This document shows positions 15,197 to 21,966 of a stretch of DNA of 21,966 bases, in pieces. The DNA comes from JBBRLG01 sp038231495. GTDB taxonomy: Bacteria > Planctomycetota > Planctomycetia > Gemmatales > Gemmataceae. The position numbers were made by a program, and so were the translations under genes. Every line of letters starts with the position of its first letter. Position 1 is the stretch's first letter. The stretch is from the NCBI GenBank assembly GCA_038231495.1, contig JBBRLG010000046.1, forward strand, positions 1 to 21,966. The letters are read 5' to 3'. The notes beneath the pieces are model-generated. The model saw only the letters and a list, made by a program, of their open reading frames with translations. It was not told the origin of the DNA and ran no database searches.

Positions 15197-15894
15197 TTTT
15201 GGAACCGCGCGTGGGCGCGGGCCTCCACTTCCTCCCACGGGATGACGTTGGTGGGATCCGCGTCGAGGTTTGCCAGCCGCCGGTCGAGTTCGTTGCGTTG
15301 TGCGTCCGACAGCGGGTGTTGTTCCACGGACGGGGCCAGGCTGTCCCAAATCTCCTGGGCAAGTTGGATACGCTCTTCCACGCTAAGGCGATGCCGTTCG
15401 ACGACGCGAATGGCGTCGTCGAGCGTGACGCCGGCTGCGTCCATTTCCGCGATTTCTTCTTCGCTGAAGTCCGTCACTTCCTCGCCCTCAAGCGCACCGG
15501 GCGCGACGGCCGACCGCAAACGACCGTTAACCAAATCGTGGAGAGCCGCTTCATCGGCCACGACGGAGAACAATCGGTCGAGGCTCGTGACGGCAAAAAC
15601 CTCGCGCGTAACCGGATCGCTTATCAGCAAAATCAACTTCCAATCGACCTGGCGTAACTTGCGGTGCAGGGACAAGAGCCGGCCGATGCCGACCGAGGAC
15701 AGGTGCTTGAGATTACGCAGGTCGGCCACCACAAAATGGGTACTCGGTGTCGCGGTCTGTAGGAGGTGGTCCAGCAGCGCACCGCCGAGAATACCAACGG
15801 CTGCATCATCGACGTCTCCCCCGGAAAATCCGAAGGCCAATACGTCGCTCTCCAACTGCAATTCCGGCCGAATTTCAACGCCTTGTGGGATCAT
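15193..15894 (-). CDS. STAS domain fused to an addiction-module antitoxin
   Basis: The 233-residue product joins two families. Residues about 10-125 form a STAS domain of the anti-sigma-factor-antagonist type: 'HFVVADLRNLKHLSSVGIGRLLSL' with Asp58 and the Ser66/Ser67 pair at the site usually phosphorylated by a partner kinase, then 'SLDRLFSVVADEAAL'. Residues about 157-233, with 'LSVEERIQLAQEIWDSLAP' and 'VIPWEEVEARAHARFQK', match the short unstable antitoxins (TIGR02574 type) paired with ParE. GGAAG precedes the chosen ATG, and the 3' end overlaps parE by four bases. A Met at 151 (ATG 15442-15444) could give a free antitoxin of 83 residues, but its ribosome site is weak. STAS domains act in partner-switching control, so the fusion may tie toxin release to kinase/phosphatase signalling; that is inference. 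Confidence 0.82.
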   Translation of the reverse strand: MIPQGVEIRPELQLESDVLAFGFSGGDVDDAAVGILGGALLDHLLQTATPSTHFVVADLRNLKHLSSVGIGRLLSLHRKLRQVDWKLILLISDPVTREVFAVTSLDRLFSVVADEAALHDLVNGRLRSAVAPGALEGEEVTDFSEEEIAEMDAAGVTLDDAIRVVERHRLSVEERIQLAQEIWDSLAPSVEQHPLSDAQRNELDRRLANLDADPTNVIPWEEVEARAHARFQK

Positions 15895-15914
15895 TCGTTT
15901 CTTCCTTTCATTCC

Positions 15915-16754
15915 TTACTTCTTCTCCTTCAACCGCGCCTCCAGCGCCGCGCCGAGCCGGGGGTTGGACAGCAGTTCCGCCAGCGTCTTTTCGACGCGGT
16001 TGCGCAGTACACGCTCCGGGCCGACCTCCGCGACCAGCTTTTCCGCCTCTTGCTCCAGGGCCGCTTGCCGTGTCTTGTAGTCCGCGTCGCTCAGCGCCTT
16101 GACCTTGTTTATCAGCGCGACCACGGCCTCGTTGAACTTCTTCGACTTCTTGTCGTCCACACCGCCCAGGAGCCAGCCCAGTTCGTCCGCCAGGTCGTCG
16201 CGGCGGTCCTTCCACTCGTCATCCTTTAAGCCGCGGACTTCTTTCAGCAGCGCAACCAGCACGTCCTCTGGGTCCACCACGTTCTCGGCCAGGAAGCCCA
16301 GGTAACTCGCCAGCTGTGACGGCTTCATCTTCTTGAACACTTCCGGCGCGTGCTTGCGGGCTGGTGCCGTGATCTCCACGGCGTCGTCCATTTCCGGGGT
16401 TTCTTTCTCGTCCAACTCGGAAAAGGTGTCTTCGAGGTCCGCGATCTTGTCGTCGTCGCGCGCGTCGGCCAGGGCGTCGCGGAGCTCCGCCAGCGCCTTG
16501 CGGTAGTCGTCGGTCGCCGTGCCGCCGTTGCGCTTGCGGGCCGGTTCCGCGGCACCCTTGGCCAACTTTGCCAGCGCCTTCATCTGGTCCGGCGTCAGCC
16601 GCAGGTTGTACACCGTGCGCAGCGCCTGTACCTCCATGCTCAACTCGGCCAGCGTCGGCTCGGCGTCGTCCTTCTTGGTCCTCTTCTCCGGTTCCGCGCA
16701 GCCGGTGTAGGACAGGAGTGCCGCGGCACACAAGACCGTTGTCAGCAGCTTCAT
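15915..16754 (-). CDS. Putative helical lipoprotein upstream of the STAS-antitoxin gene
   Basis: The 279-residue product has a short signal peptide ending 'LLSYTGC', a loose lipobox with Cys19, followed by a charged, almost entirely helical domain rich in Lys, Asp, Glu, Ala and Leu. No catalytic motif or named family is evident. It should be anchored to a membrane facing the periplasm. AAAGGAAA lies before the ATG. The stop is 20 bases from the STAS-antitoxin start, so co-transcription is likely. An envelope protein at the head of a toxin-antitoxin transcript is odd and might mean the STAS-antitoxin responds to envelope state, but this may simply be adjacency. Confidence 0.75.
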   Translation of the reverse strand: MKLLTTVLCAAALLSYTGCAEPEKRTKKDDAEPTLAELSMEVQALRTVYNLRLTPDQMKALAKLAKGAAEPARKRNGGTATDDYRKALAELRDALADARDDDKIADLEDTFSELDEKETPEMDDAVEITAPARKHAPEVFKKMKPSQLASYLGFLAENVVDPEDVLVALLKEVRGLKDDEWKDRRDDLADELGWLLGGVDDKKSKKFNEAVVALINKVKALSDADYKTRQAALEQEAEKLVAEVGPERVLRNRVEKTLAELLSNPRLGAALEARLKEKK

Positions 16755-16806
16755 GGGATTTCCTTTCCGGCCGGTGGCCGATTCGTCGCCGACAGGTTAG
16801 CGAAAT

Positions 16807-16838
16807 GCCGCTTGCGGCTTTGCAAAGCCGCAAGCGGC
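16807..16838. repeat. Perfect 32-bp palindrome
   Basis: GCCGCTTGCGGCTTTG (16807-16822) is followed directly by its exact reverse complement (16823-16838), with no loop. It lies between the stop of the pseudo-protease/hydrolase gene (16868) and the start of the lipoprotein gene (16754), where a terminator or operator would be expected. Confidence 0.7.
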
Positions 16839-16867
16839 GATCGTGGCGGGATAGAGATGCCAGCAGC

Positions 16868-19039
16868 CTAAATCCGGTCCAACGAATCAATCCACCGAAC
16901 TAGCTCCTCCAATGACTTACGGGTCAAATACTCGTGGCCCATGTCGGGGATCTCGCGGTGGATCACCGAATACTTGTGCTCGGACAGCACGCTCTTGGTG
17001 TCCACGATGGCGTCGCGCAACGGATCCTTGGCGCCGTTGACCAGGAAGAACGCCAGCGGCTGGTTGGCGACCTTCTCCTTCGGGTTGCCACTCAACGCCG
17101 CACCCGTCGTCGCCACGCCGCGAATCAGGTCGCGGTTGTGGAAACCGATGTACATCGCCATCTGGCCGCCGACGCCCATGCCGTGCGCCACGACCCGGCG
17201 CTTGTCGATGGTGTAGTGGTCCGTCGCATCCTTCACCGCCTGCTGGATGAACTCCGCCTCGCTCGGCACCCAACCCTTTTCGTTCTCCGACGTGGGCGCG
17301 ACCACGATCAGATGGTTGTCCTCGCAGTAAGTGTCCCAGGTGTCGGTGAACGCCTCGATGTCCTTGTCCTTACCCTTGTTCGCCGGGTGCAGCCAGATCA
17401 CCAGGGCGTGCGCGACTTTCGGATCGTAATTGTCCGGAATATAGAGGAAGTAGGTGTGCTCGCCCGACGCCGTCGTCCGTTTGAGCAGGCCGGTCTCGAT
17501 CTTTTTCTTCTCGTCGTCCTTTTTTTCGTCGTCCTTGCGCACGAATACCGGCCTGGTGTCGTCGGCCTGGCGGACACTCTTGTCGGCCTTCTTGTCCTCC
17601 TTGGCCGGCTTGCGGTCGTGGATGCTCGCTTCTTCCGGCAACTTTTCCGGCACCTCGTCTGGCATCGCGATCAGCTTCGTGCTCAGCGTCTCGGTCTTGC
17701 CGCCGTCCTTGCGCTTGACCTCCAGTTTGATGTCCATGCCCGGCGCGGCGTGGTCGAGACCCGCGAGCAGCTGGTCGCGGTTGGCGATCGGCTGCAGCGC
17801 GACCGGCTGGTTGGGCGGCGCGACGCCGACCTTCAGGATGCGGTCGCCGACCTTCAGGCCCGCCGTGTCGGCCGGACTCTTGGGATAAACGTAACGCACC
17901 TCGACGCCCGGCGTGGCGTCGTCGCGCATCGGCAGGATGCCCAGGAACGGGTGCCCGTACGTCGCGACGGCACTCGACAGGATCACGTCTTTCAGCGTCA
18001 CTTCCTTGTCGTCGCGCTTCAGCTTCACCGTGACGGGGTCGCCCTCGTACTTCGAGCCGAGCGCGTGCTTCATCTGGGCCAGATTCGCAACCGGCTTGTC
18101 GTCGATGGCGAGGATGGTGTCCTTGGCCTTGATGCCGAAGCGCTCGGCGGCCGAGGCGGGGTTCACCGACGCGACGACCGGGATCGCCTCGAACTCGTCC
18201 GCGCTCGTCATCGAGATGCCGAGTTGGCCGCGCTTGAGGATCACGGGAACCTTTTCGGTGCCCTTCTTCAGGCGCGGCAGGATGCCGTTGATGTCCTCCA
18301 ACGGCACCGCGAAGCCGATGCCGGAGTCGTACCACTCGAAGCCGGCGGTCTCGCCCTCGCCGCGCGGCGACGCCGGTACCAGGACGCCTTGCACCCGGCC
18401 CATGAGGTCCACGACGGGGCCGCCGTAGTTGGTCGGCGAAATTTTGGCGTCGGTCTGAATGGCTCGGCCCCAGATGCGGTCGAGCGCGCTGATGATGCCG
18501 ACGCTCATCGACGGCGAGTCGTCCACCGTCGGCGACAGGGTACGGCCGACGGCGATGGAGGTCTGGCCGATCTTGAACTCCTTCCGCGGGGCGGCGGTCG
18601 GCACCGGCAGGTCCTTGATTTCCTTCTCGCTGACGAGCTTGAGCAGGGTTAGCATGCGCGTCTGGTCGGTGGCGACGACCTTGGCGACGAACCGTTCCTT
18701 CTGACCGGGCACCGACACGAGGATCGAGGTCGGTTTGTTGGCGAAGTTGAACGCGCTGGACACGATATAGCCGTCGGCGCCGACGACGAGGCCGCTGGTG
18801 GGGCCGACGCCCTTGTGGATCATGCGCCCGCCGGGGCCGGCCGGGCCGGTCTGAATAACGTCGGTGCCGCCGGAGGTTTCGATCTGGACCACGGACGGCG
18901 CGACCTTGTTGACCGCCGCCTGCTGGGCCTGCTGTTGCAGGTCGGACAGGTCGGCGTCGTCCGCCGCCCGCAGGGTTTGCGGCAACAACAGCGCGACGGC
19001 CGCGACGAACATGAAGGCCGGGGAGTATCGTTTCAGCAT
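16868..19039 (-). CDS. HtrA-like pseudoprotease with two PDZ domains and a degenerate alpha/beta-hydrolase domain
   Basis: The 723-residue product has a signal peptide (1-25) and a trypsin/HtrA fold (about 40-260) that has lost its triad: the His position reads Phe97 ('SSAFNF'), the Asp position Met129 ('RMLTLLKL'), and the Ser position Tyr205 ('SPTNYGGPV'). Two PDZ domains follow (about 270-355 and 362-458), then a Lys/Asp-rich linker (about 475-515). The C-terminal domain (about 520-723) resembles PHB-depolymerase/esterase alpha/beta hydrolases, but the nucleophile elbow reads 'HGMGVGGQMA' where GxSxGG is expected, so the Ser position is Gly622; Asp672 and His702 are still there. GAGGA lies 8 bases before the ATG. 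It is the third of three leftward HtrA-like genes, 48 bases after the second. It is more likely a binding or scaffold protein than an enzyme. Confidence 0.88.
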   Translation of the reverse strand: MLKRYSPAFMFVAAVALLLPQTLRAADDADLSDLQQQAQQAAVNKVAPSVVQIETSGGTDVIQTGPAGPGGRMIHKGVGPTSGLVVGADGYIVSSAFNFANKPTSILVSVPGQKERFVAKVVATDQTRMLTLLKLVSEKEIKDLPVPTAAPRKEFKIGQTSIAVGRTLSPTVDDSPSMSVGIISALDRIWGRAIQTDAKISPTNYGGPVVDLMGRVQGVLVPASPRGEGETAGFEWYDSGIGFAVPLEDINGILPRLKKGTEKVPVILKRGQLGISMTSADEFEAIPVVASVNPASAAERFGIKAKDTILAIDDKPVANLAQMKHALGSKYEGDPVTVKLKRDDKEVTLKDVILSSAVATYGHPFLGILPMRDDATPGVEVRYVYPKSPADTAGLKVGDRILKVGVAPPNQPVALQPIANRDQLLAGLDHAAPGMDIKLEVKRKDGGKTETLSTKLIAMPDEVPEKLPEEASIHDRKPAKEDKKADKSVRQADDTRPVFVRKDDEKKDDEKKKIETGLLKRTTASGEHTYFLYIPDNYDPKVAHALVIWLHPANKGKDKDIEAFTDTWDTYCEDNHLIVVAPTSENEKGWVPSEAEFIQQAVKDATDHYTIDKRRVVAHGMGVGGQMAMYIGFHNRDLIRGVATTGAALSGNPKEKVANQPLAFFLVNGAKDPLRDAIVDTKSVLSEHKYSVIHREIPDMGHEYLTRKSLEELVRWIDSLDRI

Positions 19040-19087
19040 GAGGAATCCTCGGATGGGTGGTCGCGGCTCTGACAGCGGTCGCGGGCC

Positions 19088-20212
19088 TTATTTATCCTTC
19101 GGCGGCGTCGAGACCGGCGACTTCTTCGCCTCCTCCATGTTGACCGTCACCGTCGTCAGCTTGTCGCCGCGGCGGACCTCTAGTTTCACCTTGGTGCCGG
19201 GCCGATAACCCTCCATCGCATCCTTAAAAGAGTTGATGCTGATGACCGGCAAACCTTCGACGTACACGATCAAGTCGTCCGGCTTCAGGCCGGCCTTCTC
19301 CGCCGGCGAACCGGGCAAAACGTCCTCGACGTAAGGCGGCGTGCGCTCGACGGGATTCGGCACCAGCACGATGCCGGTATAGCCGCCGCCGCCGATGATC
19401 TTGGCCTTCGGCGCCGTCTTGTAATCTTCCTTCAACCGCACTAAGTCTACAATGGAGAGCGTCTTTGAGACAATGGTTTTGGTCTTGTCGTCTTCCACGC
19501 GGATTTCCGTCTTGGCACCGATCGGCATGGCGTAGTTGATCCAGGTGTTGGTCAACTCGTTGCGCAGCTCCTTGCCGATGATGCCCAGCAGTTCGCCCTT
19601 GCGCGTGGTGACGATGCCGCCGCCGGCGCCCGGGTTGTTCGTGATGGCGTCGATGACGTAGACGTTGCCGGTGTAGCTGGCCTCGTGGATGCCGAGCCGG
19701 CCGTACAGCTTCGAGTACGACGCGACGACGCCGCGCTGCACCGACATCGGCTCGTCGCGCGACGCGATCTCGAACTCGTTGCTGAACGCCAAAACGTTCG
19801 TGCCGTTGACGGCCAACGGCCGCTTCGCCGCCGCCTCCACGTCGTAATACTCGTCCTCTTTCAACTCGATCTTGTCCTTGGTGTCGAGCTTGATGAGGGC
19901 CACGTCCAGTTCGGGTTCGGTGGCGACGACCTTGCCGTGATACATGTCGCCGTTGGCCAGGTAGACGCGCAGGTCGGGCGTTTCGAGGATGTGGCTGTAG
20001 ACGGTCAGGATGTAGCCGTCCTTGCTGACGAAGAAGCCGGTGCCGTAGGCCGCCAGCCCCTTGAGGCCGCCGGAGCCGGCCAGCTTGACCATCTTCTTGT
20101 TGACCTGTTCGGCCACGTCCGCCACCGACGTGTCGGCCCGTGCCGACGCCAGCGCCCCGCCGAAGAGGGCGGTCAACGCCAGGGAGCCGGCGAGGATAGG
20201 GGAATGCTTCAT
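19088..20212 (-). CDS. HtrA-like PDZ protein lacking the catalytic serine
   Basis: The 374-residue product has a signal peptide (1-26), a trypsin/HtrA domain (about 30-235) and one PDZ domain (about 280-370). His74 ('YSHIL') and Asp103 ('ELDVALIKL') of the triad are kept, but the serine motif reads 'NNPGAGGGI' instead of NPGNSGGP, placing Gly197 at the nucleophile. It should therefore be proteolytically dead but able to bind peptides. It is the second of three tandem paralogues in decreasing state of preservation. The ribosome site is weak (AAAGAGA). A 58-bp palindrome separates it from the first gene, so it may have its own promoter or reduced read-through. Confidence 0.88.
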   Translation of the reverse strand: MKHSPILAGSLALTALFGGALASARADTSVADVAEQVNKKMVKLAGSGGLKGLAAYGTGFFVSKDGYILTVYSHILETPDLRVYLANGDMYHGKVVATEPELDVALIKLDTKDKIELKEDEYYDVEAAAKRPLAVNGTNVLAFSNEFEIASRDEPMSVQRGVVASYSKLYGRLGIHEASYTGNVYVIDAITNNPGAGGGIVTTRKGELLGIIGKELRNELTNTWINYAMPIGAKTEIRVEDDKTKTIVSKTLSIVDLVRLKEDYKTAPKAKIIGGGGYTGIVLVPNPVERTPPYVEDVLPGSPAEKAGLKPDDLIVYVEGLPVISINSFKDAMEGYRPGTKVKLEVRRGDKLTTVTVNMEEAKKSPVSTPPKDK

Positions 20213-20337
20213 TAGGTGTAGTCTCTTTCAAGTTTTCAACCGAACCGGCAGGGCACCTGCTCCACGAGTCCGCAGCGCTAAGCAAGGACGAGCGCTCGTC
20301 CTTGCTTAGCGCTGCGGACTCGCGGAACCCGTACTCG
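20213..20337. other. Spacer within the HtrA-like gene series
   Basis: 125 bp between the stop of the active protease gene and the start of the next gene, mostly occupied by a 58-bp perfect palindrome. No promoter consensus is evident between the palindrome and the ATG at 20212. Confidence 0.5.
20265..20322. repeat. Perfect 58-bp palindrome
   Basis: The 29 bases from 20265 to 20293 are followed directly by their exact reverse complement (20294-20322); the centre is GAGC-GCTC. Such a long perfect palindrome will extrude as a cruciform or form a very stable RNA hairpin. It lies 15 bases after the stop of the upstream protease gene, so it can end or stabilise that transcript. It may be a copy of a dispersed palindromic repeat; no second copy is in this window. 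Confidence 0.8.
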
Positions 20338-21966
20338 TTACTTCGCGGGCGTAAACTTAAACGTCACGTCGTCCCAGACGGCGACGGTCTTGTCGCCGTA
20401 GTGGACTTCAATCCGCTGAGGCAGTTGCCGGCCGTCTACCGCCTTGTAGTTGCTGAAATACAGTTCGCACGGGTCCTCTTCGCGGTCCAGGATCACCTCG
20501 CCGCCCAGGAGCGTGTGGTCCTTCGGCGAGAAGTACCACTTGGCCGTGAAGCCGGAAAACTTGCTCCGCAGCACTTCACAGTCGATGCGCGTCTTGGCGT
20601 AGTCCGGCTTGCTGCCGTCGGCGGGCGGCGGGTAGAACGGCTCGACGCCGCCGTGCGAGACATCCTCCGAAACGTTCGTCGTCCCCGCCGTCACCACCTG
20701 GCGGTACATGTACATCGCCGTCAACAGGCCGCCGCTGCCCAGCGGCACGAAATAGTTTTTGCGGTCCTGGTCGTTCTTGAGCAGTTCCAACTCGTCTTCC
20801 ACGCCGTCGATCTTGGCTTTCACGAGCGGCCCGTCCTTCGCGCCCTTGTCCAGGATTTCAAGGGTCGAGGTCGTGCCCTTTCTGCCGCGAATCGCGCCCT
20901 TGAGTGTCAGCGACCAGTCGTTCGTCTTGAGCGGGCTGAAGTCGCCGTTCTTGGTGGCGAAGGCCGTCAAGAGCTTGTCGCGTTCCAGCTTGTTGAAATA
21001 GTAGTTGGCGAAGCCCGACTTGGCCTCGAAGAACTTGGCCGCCGGGCCGCTGGCAACGGGCGCGGGCGGCGTGGGTGGCATCGGGTTCTTCTGGTTCGGG
21101 TCGGCGGCGGGCTTGGCCGGGTCGTCGAGTTCCTGGCGCAACACGCCCATGAGGCGGACGAGGATTTCGCGCTTCTCGTTGTCCCGGCGGTAGGTCAACG
21201 GCAGCCGCCAGCCGCGCGGGTAAATGCCGAGCACGTTCTTGAAGTTGTTGGCGCTGGTCATGGGCCGGCCCGCGAAGAACAGCAGGTTGTCGCCGGAGTC
21301 CAGCCCGCGGCGGCTGGCGTCCGACGGGATGATCCGTTGCACGATCATCTTGTTGACCGGGCCGTCTTCCGACTCAGTTTCGACCAGGGCGCCGGTCGAG
21401 GCGTGGTCGGTGTCCAGGCCGGCCCGCAGTTGGCCCATGAAGTTTTTGATCTGGTTGATCGAGATGGCGTAGCCGACGCCGGAGTTGATGCGGACGCGCT
21501 TCTCGAACGAGCCGCGGCCGTTGATGCCGATCAACTCGCCGTCCATGTTAAAGAGCGGCCCGCCGGAGTTGCCGGGGTTGATCGACGTATCGACCTGGAT
21601 GCAGTCGGTGTATTCGAGCAAGCCGCCTTCGGGGAACTGGTAGCGGTGGACGCCGCTGACCATGCCGAACGTCACGGTCGGCGTGAAGTCGGTGGCGAGC
21701 AGGAACGGGTTGCCCATCGCCAGCGACCAGTCGCCGGCCCGCGTCTTGTCGCTGTCGCCCAGCGGCGCGAACTTGAACTTGTCGCCCTCCTTCTTCGGCA
21801 GCAGCTTGATGAGGGCCACGTCGCCCACCTTGTCGATGCCGACCAGGACGGCGTCGTACAGCTTGCCGTCGGGCAGGCCGCACTTCATGGTGGTCATGAG
21901 GGTGCCGGGCGCCATGACGACGTGATAGTTGGTCAGGGCGTAGCCGTCGTCGCTGATGACGACGCC
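20338..21966 (-). CDS. HtrA-like PDZ serine protease with intact triad (5' end outside window)
   Basis: The frame runs off the right edge, so the N-terminus is missing. The first visible residues 'GVVISDDGYALTNYHVV' (21966 down to about 21916) contain the catalytic His (codon 21922-21924). 'KVGDVALIKL' supplies the Asp and 'NPGNSGGPLF' the Ser, so the triad is complete and the enzyme should be active. A PDZ domain follows (from 'TGALVETESE' to 'REILVRLMGV'), then a Pro-rich linker and a roughly 230-residue beta-rich domain ('KSGFANYYFNKLERDKLLTAF' and 'CELYFSNYKAVDGRQLPQRI') of a kind resembling LolA/outer-membrane lipoprotein-sorting folds. A signal peptide is expected upstream. It is the first of three tandem HtrA-like genes on this strand. 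An ATG at 21913-21915 is internal and not the start. Confidence 0.9.
   Translation of the reverse strand, partial: GVVISDDGYALTNYHVVMAPGTLMTTMKCGLPDGKLYDAVLVGIDKVGDVALIKLLPKKEGDKFKFAPLGDSDKTRAGDWSLAMGNPFLLATDFTPTVTFGMVSGVHRYQFPEGGLLEYTDCIQVDTSINPGNSGGPLFNMDGELIGINGRGSFEKRVRINSGVGYAISINQIKNFMGQLRAGLDTDHASTGALVETESEDGPVNKMIVQRIIPSDASRRGLDSGDNLLFFAGRPMTSANNFKNVLGIYPRGWRLPLTYRRDNEKREILVRLMGVLRQELDDPAKPAADPNQKNPMPPTPPAPVASGPAAKFFEAKSGFANYYFNKLERDKLLTAFATKNGDFSPLKTNDWSLTLKGAIRGRKGTTSTLEILDKGAKDGPLVKAKIDGVEDELELLKNDQDRKNYFVPLGSGGLLTAMYMYRQVVTAGTTNVSEDVSHGGVEPFYPPPADGSKPDYAKTRIDCEVLRSKFSGFTAKWYFSPKDHTLLGGEVILDREEDPCELYFSNYKAVDGRQLPQRIEVHYGDKTVAVWDDVTFKFTPAK

Noticed and set aside
15197..15349. N-terminal extension of parE
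   Set aside because: It lies inside the STAS-antitoxin gene in another frame; the ATGA overlap at 15193-15196 marks the real start.
16934..18652. Open frame of 572 codons on the plus strand
   Set aside because: Antisense shadow of the HtrA-like pseudoprotease; no recognisable domain, low-complexity Arg/Val/Asp-rich translation.
16934..21966. Active HtrA/DegP protease annotation for all three tandem genes
   Set aside because: Only the gene ending at 20338 keeps a full triad; the other two have substitutions at the catalytic positions.

Overview
The window reads as GC-rich chromosomal DNA from a planctomycete, most likely a Gemmata-type relative. The grounds are the protein families: a 'LERLEER' planctomycete extracellular N-terminal signal, a cytochrome c fused to WD40 repeats, many trypsin-like/PDZ proteins carrying signal peptides, a zinc ribbon-TM-protease-HEAT fusion, and intergenic spacers filled with perfect palindromes. 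This taxonomic call is inference. No rRNA, tRNA, CRISPR array or transposase gene was seen.

Layout. 1-570: gene-free leader with a 135-bp MITE-like element flanked by an 8-bp duplication, then a sigma70-like promoter. 571-2265 (+): one secreted thioredoxin-fold protein read through an in-frame TGA that sits exactly where the first Cys of the CxxC motif should be; a SECIS-like hairpin follows at the expected distance, so it is called a selenoprotein. A 15-bp-stem hairpin separates it from a convergent zinc ribbon/TM/trypsin/HEAT protein (2342-5032, -). 5033-5429: spacer with three hairpins. 5430-6610 (-): a three-gene cassette around a C39-like papain-fold peptidase. 6748-7521 (-): a VapBC pair next to a short gene-end remnant. 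7553-11191 (-): a large cytochrome c/WD40 protein.

11289-14523: two about 79% identical direct repeats bracket three AT-richer (+) genes for exported proteins. 14560-14826 (+): an orphan antitoxin-like gene whose toxin partner seems reduced to a few codons. 14903-16754 (-): a ParE toxin, its antitoxin fused behind a STAS domain, and a putative lipoprotein. 16868-21966 (-): three tandem HtrA-like genes. The first-transcribed one (cut by the window edge) keeps its Ser-His-Asp triad, the second has lost the serine, and the third has lost all three residues and carries a C-terminal alpha/beta-hydrolase domain that has also lost its nucleophile.

Most products are predicted to act outside the cytoplasmic membrane: redox (selenoprotein, cytochrome), proteolysis or peptide binding (HtrA-like set), and surface structure (beta-solenoid protein). 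The cytoplasmic part consists of toxin-antitoxin modules and the C39-like cassette. The best candidates for something undescribed are the TlpA-like selenoprotein fused to STN-like repeats and the STAS-antitoxin fusion coupled to ParE.
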